Origin: Fibrobacterota bacterium
GTDB lineage: Bacteria > Fibrobacterota > Chitinivibrionia > Chitinivibrionales > Chitinispirillaceae
Assembly: GCA_023436145.1 (NCBI GenBank)
Contig: JAEZKP010000017.1
Coordinates: 1 to 64,000 of the forward strand
Length of the DNA: 64,000 nt
Reading direction: 5' to 3'
Part shown: piece after piece, positions 8,769 through 17,751 of the stretch
How the letters are laid out: each line of letters begins with the position of its first letter
Numbering within the stretch: the stretch's first letter is position 1
Translations under genes and position numbers: made by a program
Notes under the pieces: model-generated
What the model was told of the DNA's origin: nothing
The model's input: the letters and a program-made list of their open reading frames with translations, nothing else
The model's database searches: none

Positions 8769-9527
8769 TTATCTGCTGACGAATTGCCGTACAGAAGCAG
8801 CTATTTCTTTCATCCGGTCCAAACCGTTTTCTTTGCGCAGAACATTACCGGTAACAATAATATCAGCCCCGGCACTTAACTTTTCCAATGCAGTGGCACT
8901 ATCACATATTCCTCCGCCAACAATAATCGGTATCTCGACAGATGCACGGACCATTTTAATCATAGCAGCAGGAACCGAATGCAACGCACCGCTTCCGGCT
9001 TCCAGATACACCAGACTCATCCCCATATACTGGGCTGCCAGTGCATGGGCAGCGGCTATTTCCGGTTTATTACGTGGCAAGGGACGGGTATTACTCATAA
9101 ACTCAACTGAACTGACTGCCCCCGACTCTACAAGCATATATGCAGTAGATATGGGTTCCAAATCAAAGTTTTTTATCACTGGAGCAGCTTTCACATGCTC
9201 TCCAATCAGATTGGTAGGATTACGACCGGAAATAAGCGAAAGGTATAACAATGCATCAGCATGTCTGGAAAGCTGAGTGGCATCGCCAGGAAAAAGAAGT
9301 ACCGGAATAGAGGCATTTTCTTTTAAGGTACAAACAAACTGATCGAAATGGTTGGAGTGCAACAGACTGCCTCCCACAAGCAGGGCATCTGCACCACAAG
9401 CCTGGGATTCAGCAGCCACTCGGGCTGCTTCTTTAAGAGAGAAATCATCGGGATCAAGCAACACCCAGTGACATTTTCGTCCACTGCTCAATCTGGCCAG
9501 TAAAGCCTCTTTGACCTGTTTTTTCAT
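8769..9527 (-). CDS. Geranylgeranylglyceryl phosphate synthase-like protein (GGGPS/PcrB family)
   Basis: 252 aa TIM barrel of the PcrB/GGGPS family, with family motifs in order: LLDPDD, DALLVGGS, PVLLFPGD, ADALLYLSLISGRNP, TAYMLVESG, GMSLVYLEAGSGA and PIIVGGGI...GADIIVTGN. GGGPS joins sn-glycerol-1-phosphate to a polyprenyl diphosphate, the first step of archaeal ether lipids. Group II enzymes are known in some FCB bacteria, and Bacillus PcrB uses heptaprenyl diphosphate. The length and the YLEAGSGA motif fit group II; the prenyl chain length cannot be read here. The ATG overlaps the alaS stop by 4 nt (ATGA), so it is translationally coupled to alaS. No G1P dehydrogenase or DGGGP synthase is in the window. 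Confidence 0.85.
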   Translation of the reverse strand: MKKQVKEALLARLSSGRKCHWVLLDPDDFSLKEAARVAAESQACGADALLVGGSLLHSNHFDQFVCTLKENASIPVLLFPGDATQLSRHADALLYLSLISGRNPTNLIGEHVKAAPVIKNFDLEPISTAYMLVESGAVSSVEFMSNTRPLPRNKPEIAAAHALAAQYMGMSLVYLEAGSGALHSVPAAMIKMVRASVEIPIIVGGGICDSATALEKLSAGADIIVTGNVLRKENGLDRMKEIAASVRQFVSR

Positions 9528-12196
9528 GATACATTTGCCTTTGATTCAATAATTTTTGCAGCAGCCTTAAGCGCCTGCTCCAGTTTGGAAGGATCTTTAC
9601 CTCCAGCCTGAGCCCTCACTGCAGATCCCCCGCCACCCCCTCCGGCCAGCTGAGCCGCAGCTTTCACCAGTTCCCCACAGTGTACTCCGTATTTTTTGAC
9701 AGCTTCAGCTCCGGCACTGGCTGCAAACAGAGCTTTACCTTCAACCAACGCGCCTACTACAATAACCATATTTACAAGATTATTATTCTTGATAGTATCT
9801 GAAACAGCATCTGTGATTCTGGCAAAAGAATCCTTATCCATATCACCAAGACTGCTGGTGATCCAGGGGAATGCCCCGGCATTTTTGCCTGCCTTTTCAA
9901 AAAGTTGATCAATGACTCCGGAAACTCTGACTAAGGATAACTCTGCCACCCTGTCTTCCAGTTTTTTCACCGTATCAAGGAGGTTCTCGACTCTGTTATG
10001 AAGCTTATCTTCCCCGGATTTGAGCAGATTTGACAAACCGGACAATTTTTCCTCTTTATCATACAGACAATTGATAACTGAAAAACCGGTAACTGCACTT
10101 ATTCTTCGTACACCGGCACTGATACTAGTCTCTTCTGTGACATGTAATAAACCGATCTGACCGGTTGATGTCACATGGGTTCCCCCACAGAGTTCCTTAC
10201 TCAGATCACCCATACTTACCACTCTTACCTTATCGGCGTATTTTTCTCCAAAAAGAGCGGTTGCCCCTTCCTCTTTAGCTTCTTTGAGATCCTTGATATC
10301 GGTAGTCACCGTCACATCCCTAAGAATCCACTCATTAACCAGCCGCTCCACAGTCCTGACCTCATCTACAGTCAGTGCTTTAAAATGGGTAAAGTCAAAA
10401 CGCAGTCCACAAGGATCAACCTTAGAGCCGGACTGCTGAACATGAGTACCCAGAACTTTTCTGAGGGCAGCCTGAACAAGATGGGTTGCCGAATGATTCC
10501 GCCGGGTGGCTTGACGAAGCGCTGTATCGATGGAGGCATTAAGCGGTTTCAGAAAGTCATCCTTTGTCAAAGGCTGAGCACAGCTCGCTTTATGAATGAT
10601 AAGGTCGTTCCATTTAAAGGTATCCTTTACCGTGATCTGCTTTCCAGATGCAGTCATCATGATACCGGTATCACCCACCTGACCGCCGGATTCCGCGTAA
10701 AAGGGTGTCCTGTCCAGAATGAGAAGATAAAAAATCTGCCCATCTGCAGTTTCTATTGACTTATATCTACAGACATTAACCGCGATCTGCTCCTGAAGAT
10801 ATCCCACGAATTCAGTTCCGGATATACTTTTAAGCTCAATCCAGCCCTCCGGAGTCAAACCTTCATCTGCTTTACGGGCCTCACGGGCACGCTCCTTCTG
10901 CTGCTCCATAAGCTGAGCATAACCCTCCTCGTCTATGGAGAGATTCTGCTCTGCTGCCATTAGACGGGTAAGATCCATCGGAAAGCCATAAGTATCGTAT
11001 AAAGAAAAAACATCAGCACCGCAGAGAATTGTAGTATTCTTCTGCTTGCTGTTTTGTACCATCTGATTAAATTTATCGATTCCCTGCTCCAGAGTCGCCC
11101 CAAACCGCTCCTCCTCAGACCGTATTACTTCCTGAACAAAAGCGGCTCGCTGAACAATCTCCGGAAATGCTTCACCCATCTCCCTTACCAGCACAGGTAC
11201 CAGATCAAAAAGAAAGGGATCCTTAAATCCCAGCTCTCTACCAAATCTGGCAGCTCTTCTAAGCAACCTGCGAAGCACATACCCTCTTCCCTCATTAGAT
11301 GGAAAAGCACCATCAGTGATCGCAAAAACCAGTGCACGTATATGATCTGCTATAACCCGGTGAGCTGTTCCCTGCGGGCCTTTCTGGTAGCTTCGGCCAC
11401 TTATTTTTTCGATTTCGGAGATTACAGGTTGGAAAAGATCCGTGTCGTAATTGGATGAGACACCTTGAATAACCGATACTATACGTTCAAAACCCATTCC
11501 AGTGTCAACATGCTTATTTGGAAGAGGGGAAAGTGTACCATCCTTTTCCCGGTTATACTGAATAAACACCAGATTCCATAATTCACGATATCTGTCATTC
11601 TGGCCATTTACTCCTTTAACCGGATCTGAAAAGGTTTCCTTCTGGGTTGAAAGATCTCCTATGTCGTAATGAATCTCAGAACAGGGACCACATGGACCAG
11701 TGTCCCCCATTTCCCAGAAATTGCTTTTATCCCCAAATTTCATTATCCGCTCATGGGCAATGTCAGTTTCAGTTTTCCACAAAGCTTCAGCTTCATCATC
11801 TGAGTGATGAATAGTTACAAAGAGCCGCTCCTTGGGGAGTTTCCAGACCTCGGTGAAAAGCTCCCATGCCCAATGGATAGCCTCTTTTTTATAATAATCT
11901 CCAAAAGACCAGTTCCCAAGCATCTCAAAAAAAGTATGATGATAGTGATCACGCCCCACTTCTTCCAGATCATTATGCTTACCGGAAACCCGCATGCATT
12001 TCTGAGAGTTGGCTGCACGCCTCAAATTTCTGGGATTATCGCCCAGGAAAATGGACTTGAACTGATTCATCCCTGCATTTGTAAAAAGAAGCGTAGGATC
12101 ATCCTGTGGAACCACCGGCGCACTGGGCACAAATAAGTGCTTACGCGCCGTAAAAAATTCGATAAAATCATTGCGAATAGTTTTTGAAGATTTCAT
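9524..12196 (-). CDS. alaS: Alanyl-tRNA synthetase
   Basis: 890 aa, normal length (~875). The class II catalytic core is at the N-terminus (RNDFIEFFTARKHLFVPSAPV, then the motif 2 region LLFTNAGMNQFK). The central editing domain carries the metal-binding HSATH and ELCGGTHV motifs. The C-Ala domain ends with GGGGGGSAVRAQAGG. It charges tRNA-Ala in the cytoplasm and clears Ser/Gly mischarged products. It lies 83 bp downstream of recA on the same strand and overlaps the GGGPS gene, consistent with a recA-alaS-GGGPS transcript. Confidence 0.96.
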   Translation of the reverse strand: MKSSKTIRNDFIEFFTARKHLFVPSAPVVPQDDPTLLFTNAGMNQFKSIFLGDNPRNLRRAANSQKCMRVSGKHNDLEEVGRDHYHHTFFEMLGNWSFGDYYKKEAIHWAWELFTEVWKLPKERLFVTIHHSDDEAEALWKTETDIAHERIMKFGDKSNFWEMGDTGPCGPCSEIHYDIGDLSTQKETFSDPVKGVNGQNDRYRELWNLVFIQYNREKDGTLSPLPNKHVDTGMGFERIVSVIQGVSSNYDTDLFQPVISEIEKISGRSYQKGPQGTAHRVIADHIRALVFAITDGAFPSNEGRGYVLRRLLRRAARFGRELGFKDPFLFDLVPVLVREMGEAFPEIVQRAAFVQEVIRSEEERFGATLEQGIDKFNQMVQNSKQKNTTILCGADVFSLYDTYGFPMDLTRLMAAEQNLSIDEEGYAQLMEQQKERAREARKADEGLTPEGWIELKSISGTEFVGYLQEQIAVNVCRYKSIETADGQIFYLLILDRTPFYAESGGQVGDTGIMMTASGKQITVKDTFKWNDLIIHKASCAQPLTKDDFLKPLNASIDTALRQATRRNHSATHLVQAALRKVLGTHVQQSGSKVDPCGLRFDFTHFKALTVDEVRTVERLVNEWILRDVTVTTDIKDLKEAKEEGATALFGEKYADKVRVVSMGDLSKELCGGTHVTSTGQIGLLHVTEETSISAGVRRISAVTGFSVINCLYDKEEKLSGLSNLLKSGEDKLHNRVENLLDTVKKLEDRVAELSLVRVSGVIDQLFEKAGKNAGAFPWITSSLGDMDKDSFARITDAVSDTIKNNNLVNMVIVVGALVEGKALFAASAGAEAVKKYGVHCGELVKAAAQLAGGGGGGSAVRAQAGGKDPSKLEQALKAAAKIIESKANVS

Positions 12197-12279
12197 AAAA
12201 ATTCAGAGATTTATTTTCCGTTGTTAAAAAAATACTTTACAGGTAAATTTCCCGGATATTTTACCGGAATCAGTATCTA

Positions 12280-13353
12280 TTACTCAATGAGTTCAGCAGG
12301 TATCTCTTCAGGACTGTTCTCTGACTGAATGTTTCTTTTAAAAGCACCCTTTTCACGCACCGCTTGCTCAATCGTCTGAAGAGTCTCCCGATTCTCAATT
12401 AAAAATTCACGAGCCCTCTCCCGACCCTGCCCGATTCTTTCACCCTTGTAGGAGAACCATGCTCCACTTTTCTCTACAATTCCCATCTCTGCAGCCAAAT
12501 CAAGTACATCGCCTTCCAAAGAGATCCCTTTTCCGTAAAGGATATCAAACTCAGCTTCTCTAAAAGGCGGTGCTACTTTATTTTTTACCACTTTAGCTCT
12601 GGTCCGGTTCCCCACCACATTTTCCCCATCCTTAATGGCTGCGATCCGACGGATATCTATTCTTACCGATGAATAAAATTTCAGCGCATTTCCCCCGGTT
12701 GTGGTTTCAGGATTCCCAAACATAACTCCAATCTTCATACGCAGCTGATTAATAAATATCAGACAGGTTTTCGATTTTGAAATAATACCGGTGAGCTTGC
12801 GCAAAGCCTGAGACATCAGCCTGGCCTGCAATCCCACATGGTTATCCCCCATGTCTCCTTCAATCTCTGCAGCAGGTACCAGCGCAGCAACACTGTCCAC
12901 CACAATTATATCCACTGCCCCGCTACGCACAAGTGTATCTGCAATCTCCAGTGCCTGCTCTCCCGTATCGGGTTGAGAAACCAGCAGGTTATCAATATCC
13001 ACCCCCAGACTTTTGGCATAAGCTGCATCAAATGCATACTCAGCATCGATCAATACTGCTATTCCACCCTTTTTCTGAGCATTAGCAATAGCATGAAGTG
13101 CCAGGGTAGTTTTTCCGGATGATTCCGGACCATATATTTCCACTATCCTCCCCTTGGGAAATCCACCAACCCCCAGAGCAAGATCAAGAGAGAGCGCTCC
13201 GGAGGAGATCACAGGCGTATCGAGCTGAAGACTTGCGGTACCCAAACGCATAATTGAGCCTTTACCATGCGCTTTTTCAATCTGACTGACCGCCTGGTCC
13301 AATGCACTGTTTCTATTTTTTGACTCTTCGTCAACACTGTTTTTCTTAGCCAC
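12280..13353 (-). CDS. recA: Recombinase RecA
   Basis: 357 aa, full length. It has Walker A GPESSGKTTLALHA, the Walker B region VDIIVVDSVAAL, the L1/L2 loop regions (EIEGDMGDNHVGLQARLMSQALRK and GNALKFYSSVRIDIRR) and an acidic C-terminus. RecA forms filaments on ssDNA for recombination and SOS induction. The start is a GTG at 13353 with AGGAG 7-8 nt upstream. I saw no CTG-N10-CAG or GAAC-N4-GTTC LexA-type box in the 60 bp upstream. Other bacterial groups use different boxes, so regulation is open. The usual recX neighbour is absent between recA and alaS. Confidence 0.97.
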   Translation of the reverse strand: MAKKNSVDEESKNRNSALDQAVSQIEKAHGKGSIMRLGTASLQLDTPVISSGALSLDLALGVGGFPKGRIVEIYGPESSGKTTLALHAIANAQKKGGIAVLIDAEYAFDAAYAKSLGVDIDNLLVSQPDTGEQALEIADTLVRSGAVDIIVVDSVAALVPAAEIEGDMGDNHVGLQARLMSQALRKLTGIISKSKTCLIFINQLRMKIGVMFGNPETTTGGNALKFYSSVRIDIRRIAAIKDGENVVGNRTRAKVVKNKVAPPFREAEFDILYGKGISLEGDVLDLAAEMGIVEKSGAWFSYKGERIGQGRERAREFLIENRETLQTIEQAVREKGAFKRNIQSENSPEEIPAELIE

Positions 13354-13581
13354 GAAGAACTCCTCTCCAAATTCTAATTTTTCCGGATGTTGTTCTTATG
13401 ATTTGACGGGATGAGTTCTAAAGATACGATTTGGCGACTATTATGGAAAGTAGAATACCTTCGTATCATCATGGAAATACATAGCTTCAGAAAAGCCATT
13501 CCTAACTTATCTGCAATATATTCAAAGTCTTACCGTAATTCACGGTCGATGGCAAACCAGCAGCTTTCGGGAGTACTGTCT

Positions 13582-14259
13582 ATGAACTCTTTTTTGTCTA
13601 TACTTCTTTGCACCGGATTATTCCTGCTATCACCGTTTTCCACAATTGCCACTGAACTCAATCAACTAAACCGCCAACAGCTCATCGAGACCTTTTCTCT
13701 GAAAGTCCCATACGGGAAAAACCTTCCCGAAGGATGGCATCCCAGCAGAAAAGACATCTCCATGTTTTCCATTCAGAAAGAGATGGACAAGGAATTTCTC
13801 AGGATTCAAACTGGAGGTGGCTGCACCAGCATAGGCAAACAGCACAACTTCTCGGTAGAGCATTACCCGTTTCTTTCCTGGAAATGGCGCGTTCATAAAC
13901 TTCCTTCCGGAGGAGATGAAACAAGGAGAGATAAAAATGACAGCGGTGCAGGTATCTACGTCATCTTCAAAGGCAAATTCAAACTCAATAACATAATTAA
14001 ATATGTATGGAGCAGCACTCTGCCTGCAGGTACCATTACAAACAGCCCCTATAACAGCAGAACACGCATCGTAGTCTTAAGAAGCGGTGCAGAAAAAAAA
14101 GGCCAATGGGTTACTCAAAAAGTAAATATCAGAGATGATTATCTGCGGCTGTTTGGCAAAAATCCTCCGGAGGTAGAGGTTATCGGCCTTCTCAGTGATG
14201 CAGACAACACCGGTTCAGAAGCTATGGCTGATTATGATGATATCCAGATATCAAATTAA
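13582..14259 (+). CDS. Secreted DUF3047-domain protein
   Basis: 225 aa. A cleavable signal peptide (MNSFLSILLCTGLFLLSPFSTIA) is followed by a DUF3047 domain of unknown function: LRIQTGGGCTSIGK, PFLSWKWRVHKLP, DSGAGIYVIFKG, the conserved KYVWSSTLPAGT, then RIVVLRSG and the final GLLSDADNTGSEAMADYDDI. The fold is probably a beta-sandwich acting in the periplasm. The frame is open to 13411, but GGGAG precedes the ATG at 13582, which starts the signal peptide. It is divergent from recA and apparently single. Confidence 0.78.
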   Translation: MNSFLSILLCTGLFLLSPFSTIATELNQLNRQQLIETFSLKVPYGKNLPEGWHPSRKDISMFSIQKEMDKEFLRIQTGGGCTSIGKQHNFSVEHYPFLSWKWRVHKLPSGGDETRRDKNDSGAGIYVIFKGKFKLNNIIKYVWSSTLPAGTITNSPYNSRTRIVVLRSGAEKKGQWVTQKVNIRDDYLRLFGKNPPEVEVIGLLSDADNTGSEAMADYDDIQISN

Positions 14260-14503
14260 TTAAACAATCTGCCGCCTTATCAGTGATTTCCCGGGAAAAA
14301 TGTGTCCTTCCCCGGTATCGACCCGTATACCCAAAAACGCCTCTATGGCCCACTCTGTCTTCAGCTATTATCAGCTGTATTTCACTCATGATATCCATGC
14401 TTAATGTTTACCGGAGTATGTTAAATTTTTAATGTAAAATAAAAGCAGGGATATTATTTTACTGATCTCTTTATCATAAATCCACTCAAAAAGTGAGTAA
14501 CTC

Positions 14504-15391
14504 ATGAGAATTATAACAGTCCATTTCCTGCTTTTTCTATATTTCGGTGCACAGATAATAAATGCCGGAGATGACAGTTTAAGTGTTTACAGTGAAGACA
14601 CTATTTCGGATCTGTCGGTTCCATCCGTAAAATCTATCGATACCGGTTCAGCTGTCTCCACCTCCACATTTAAACCGGCTTATAAAGAGACACAGCAAGA
14701 TCATATACAACAGCAAAAGTTAAAACCGATAACTCCTGATACAAACGGTACAGGTGCTCTCGAAATAAAAGTTTTCCCCAAAAAGACTGAAGTATTCATA
14801 AACACTGAAAAGATAGGATTTGGAAATCAGTACCTGAAAGACCTCAGATCCGGTCTTTACAAAATTTCCTTGAGCTACGATAAGATCCACACTGACGAAT
14901 ACATTTTAGTGCATTCTGGTGAGGTCGTACATAAAGATTTTGCACTTGGCAGAAAGTTGCGATTTCTTATTGAACCCTCTTTTTCAAGCATTTGGGTAAA
15001 AAACTACCAGTCTAAGGGCCCATCACTGGACTTAGGTTTGCAATATGAGAATAATTATTATGGGATAAATTATTTCTGGGATGTAATTGATTACAGCGTT
15101 CTAACCTTAGGTGGTTCGTTTGTCTATTATCATGAATTCAATTATGAAGAAATTATATCGATATGTCCTGGGGCCTTTACCGGATTCTGGTATTCTTATG
15201 GTGAAGACGAGGGTGATTATTACGACTACTCATATCATTCGTACGACTCGTATGAGGAACTTTTCTTTGGAGGATTCATGGCCAAAGCAAAACTCGGGTT
15301 CAGAAGGGTTTTCGCAACCTTCACCTATATTTTCCTATTTGGCACAGGAACAGGCCATGGTCTGCAATTCGGATTACAATTCATGATATAG
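14504..15391 (+). CDS. Exported protein with PEGA-like domain and C-terminal beta-rich region
   Basis: 295 aa. A signal peptide (about residues 1-22) and a Ser/Thr-rich linker are followed by a PEGA-like module around residues 85-145 (GALEIKVFPKKTEVFINTEKI, LRSGLYKISLSY). The C-terminal ~150 residues are aromatic-rich strands resembling an outer-membrane barrel, with a Tyr/Asp-rich loop (DDEGDYYDYSYHSYDSYEE-like) in the middle. PEGA domains are surface-layer or envelope adaptors. Specific function is unknown. It converges on the next gene with an 11-bp tail-to-tail overlap. Confidence 0.62.
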   Translation: MRIITVHFLLFLYFGAQIINAGDDSLSVYSEDTISDLSVPSVKSIDTGSAVSTSTFKPAYKETQQDHIQQQKLKPITPDTNGTGALEIKVFPKKTEVFINTEKIGFGNQYLKDLRSGLYKISLSYDKIHTDEYILVHSGEVVHKDFALGRKLRFLIEPSFSSIWVKNYQSKGPSLDLGLQYENNYYGINYFWDVIDYSVLTLGGSFVYYHEFNYEEIISICPGAFTGFWYSYGEDEGDYYDYSYHSYDSYEELFFGGFMAKAKLGFRRVFATFTYIFLFGTGTGHGLQFGLQFMI

Positions 15392-16130
15392 AGATATTCC
15401 TCTCATGCTTTTTTTTCCGATCTGAGTTCACCTTCTTATCGGTTAACTTGAACGAATCAAACATAGTGTCCACATTTTTATCCGCCGTATATGGAGCTTT
15501 TGATACAACTTTTATCTGGTAAAGCCTGTTACTCACTAAATAGAGACGGGCTCTGATATACTCCTTTTCCGGGCCAGCGATTTTCAATTCACGGCCAGGA
15601 TTTCCCTGTAAATCAATTACAGTCTCCTTCATCAGTTTTCCACGGGTTTCCATGATAGTACCATAGCACGAGCCATCGAGTAGCTTATTGGGTGTCTGCT
15701 CCTCAACCATGAAATGGGGATAGTCCACATATATGACGGAAAAATCATGGTTCTCTGACTTTGCCTTAAAGACAAATATTTCCACTGGCCCGATTTCTGA
15801 CTCCATTTTCTCCCTCTTCTGCTCTACTTTACCTGGCAACAATATGCTAAAGGATTTATCAGGAGAACTGAACACTCGCATTTCTGTGGCAGATCCAGCT
15901 GCGAAGTGCCAGATTACAGTCGAAACAATTAACAAAGTAAAAATCAAAGAAATTACTGCAGTAGTCTTTGTCAGAAATTTTGATTGAATTTTTCTGTCTG
16001 ACCCAAAGCCTTTTTCCCCCTCTTTTTTGTTAAAGTGGCTACTACACACTTCATTGCAGAACACTTTATCTCCAATCTGGTACACAGCATTTTCTGCTAT
16101 CTGGGTTCCGCAGCAGTAACATTTAGGCAT
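15381..16130 (-). CDS. Membrane-anchored protein with N-terminal zinc ribbon
   Basis: 249 aa. The N-terminal CYCCGTQI...VFCNEVCSSHF has paired cysteines (C4, possibly zinc-binding). One transmembrane helix follows at about residues 57-77 (AVISLIFTLLIVSTVIWHF). The ~160-residue extracytoplasmic region (FSSPDKSFSILLPGKVEQK, ELKIAGPEKEYIRARLYLVSNRLYQI) resembles PsbP/DUF1795-like sensor or lipid-binding folds. It ends in a basic tail. GGAGG precedes the ATG. Function is unknown; a sensory or scaffold role is only a guess. Confidence 0.6.
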   Translation of the reverse strand: MPKCYCCGTQIAENAVYQIGDKVFCNEVCSSHFNKKEGEKGFGSDRKIQSKFLTKTTAVISLIFTLLIVSTVIWHFAAGSATEMRVFSSPDKSFSILLPGKVEQKREKMESEIGPVEIFVFKAKSENHDFSVIYVDYPHFMVEEQTPNKLLDGSCYGTIMETRGKLMKETVIDLQGNPGRELKIAGPEKEYIRARLYLVSNRLYQIKVVSKAPYTADKNVDTMFDSFKLTDKKVNSDRKKKHERNISIS

Positions 16131-16282
16131 AAATCCTCCGGGTCTATACTGTTTTATTGCACTTCTAACTGCCTGAATTGATCATACACCATTAAATTAA
16201 TAAATGTCTGCTGAATATTGTTTACGCCGACATCCCTGATACATATAACTTCAGAGATCAAATAATACCAGAATACAGAAAA

Positions 16283-16320
16283 AAAGCCCTCTTATCATCG
16301 AAGGATAAGAGGACTTTTTC
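16283..16320 (-). terminator. Intrinsic terminator, possibly bidirectional
   Basis: The 9-bp stem CCTCTTATC/GATAAGAGG (16289-16297 with 16305-16313) is flanked by A6 on the left and T5 on the right. On the minus strand it lies just after the stop of the 16348-17559 gene and is followed by a run of six Ts. Confidence 0.85.
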
Positions 16321-16347
16321 CTGAAATGTTAAACGGCATTTCTGAGT

Positions 16348-17559
16348 TCAGAACATCAATCCTGCAGTTACCCTGGAGACTTGAGGGCCGGTGACCAGAT
16401 TATCCCACTGTCCAAGATTGATATTAAGATCCAGTGTGAACACCCCTTTACAAATACCAATCCCGACCGTTGGAACCAACTGATTGAAATAGGTCTGGTT
16501 TTTAGTATGTGTTTCAGTCTGCCCGAGTTCCTCCGATGACAATGGGGTTTCCAGATTCAATCTCATACCGCCACGGGCATATACTTTGTCAAAAATCCAC
16601 AAGTTCTCCCAACCATTTTCTATGCATCCGGAAAATGTGTGAACAATACGGCTGGCTCGTATCCGCAGGTCAGCGCCATCATTTTCAGAAGTATTTCCTG
16701 TTAAATTAAGTGTGTATTGTGCGGCCCATAACCCATTGGTAAAAATTTTGCCTTCAATTCCGGCATAGATTGCGATTCTGGAGTTAGAAAATTCATCTGT
16801 GGTATCCGCAGATCTGCTGCCCTGGGTAATAGTATCATCCCAAATGAATGCATATTTTTCCATAATGAGATCAGCACCCAAAGAAACCTTTACCGAGCTC
16901 ACAGGAATAGTAGCTTCTCCACCAAACTCCAGATAGACTCCTTTATCAGATTCTACTTCAGTTGTCCTGCTGTCACTCTCCTGTTTCCCGGAAATCATAG
17001 GCACAGCTAAACCGAATTTAGCTGCAAACTGGAAATTGTCCCCAAAAAGAGCAGAAGCCAGAAAACCGGGATTATGTATAGAAGCATAAGCTTTGGTGTG
17101 CTCCTGAGGGTTCTCCTGTTTGAACCGTGAACGGGCATATTCCAAAAACAGATCAAATCCCAAAGTAAGAATTCCAGCATCGACACCCAGGAGAACATGA
17201 GGAATCCATTGATTGCTGATCGAAATGTTTGGGGCTGCTACAATTGCAGAATCAACAAACGGAACGGCTATAGAGTAAAAATTTGTCGCGAACTGTTGAC
17301 TCAACATCAATCCTCTGTTACCGATCACTCCCAACCGGAAGTTCTCATTAAGCGCTTTAATCCCGATTATAGGACTGGTAAAGGTCACCTGAAGATCGTT
17401 AGGGTAGTTCTTCATGTATGCAGCGTATCTGAGTACATCAGTCATATCATCAACAATGAATGTCCCAGCCAGAGATTCCATACGTGAATTATAAGGATAA
17501 AACTGCGCAGAAACACTGTATCCAAGGAATAGGCAAACCAGACATAACCTTTTCAACAT
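16348..17559 (-). CDS. Predicted outer-membrane beta-barrel protein, unknown function
   Basis: 403 aa. A signal peptide (MLKRLCLVCLFLGYSVSA) precedes a ~385-residue region of alternating amphipathic strands with a terminal strand ending in LMF, as in outer-membrane barrels. The early segment (SLAGTFIVDDMTDVLRYAAYMKNYPNDLQ) resembles N-termini of large hypothetical barrels in Fibrobacterota, where a leading strand is followed by a plug-like helix. The ATG at 17559 is preferred over 17589 because GGAGGG lies 4-5 nt upstream and the signal peptide starts there. A strong terminator follows, so the gene is monocistronic. Confidence 0.68.
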   Translation of the reverse strand: MLKRLCLVCLFLGYSVSAQFYPYNSRMESLAGTFIVDDMTDVLRYAAYMKNYPNDLQVTFTSPIIGIKALNENFRLGVIGNRGLMLSQQFATNFYSIAVPFVDSAIVAAPNISISNQWIPHVLLGVDAGILTLGFDLFLEYARSRFKQENPQEHTKAYASIHNPGFLASALFGDNFQFAAKFGLAVPMISGKQESDSRTTEVESDKGVYLEFGGEATIPVSSVKVSLGADLIMEKYAFIWDDTITQGSRSADTTDEFSNSRIAIYAGIEGKIFTNGLWAAQYTLNLTGNTSENDGADLRIRASRIVHTFSGCIENGWENLWIFDKVYARGGMRLNLETPLSSEELGQTETHTKNQTYFNQLVPTVGIGICKGVFTLDLNINLGQWDNLVTGPQVSRVTAGLMF

Positions 17560-17716
17560 AAGACCCTCCAAATGAGAATTTTTTACCAAAGATTTCCAAT
17601 ATACATAAAGGCAAGGAAAAGAGAAATTTTTCCCCTGAACTGATATAAAATGAAGGTTTGTTTCTGATGCAGAATGGGAAAAGAGGGCAGAAATTTAAAA
17701 GCAGTCAGGAAATTAT

Positions 17717-17751
17717 GGCTTCCACCAGAAAGCGGAAGCCGTATATTTTTT
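17717..17751. terminator. Hairpin after the ELWxxDGT surface-protein gene
   Basis: The 7-bp stem GGCTTCC/GGAAGCC (17717-17723 with 17734-17740) has a 10-nt loop. The T tract (TATTTTTT) is on the plus strand, whereas the gene that ends here is on the minus strand, where the tract is weak. Its direction is therefore uncertain. Confidence 0.4.
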
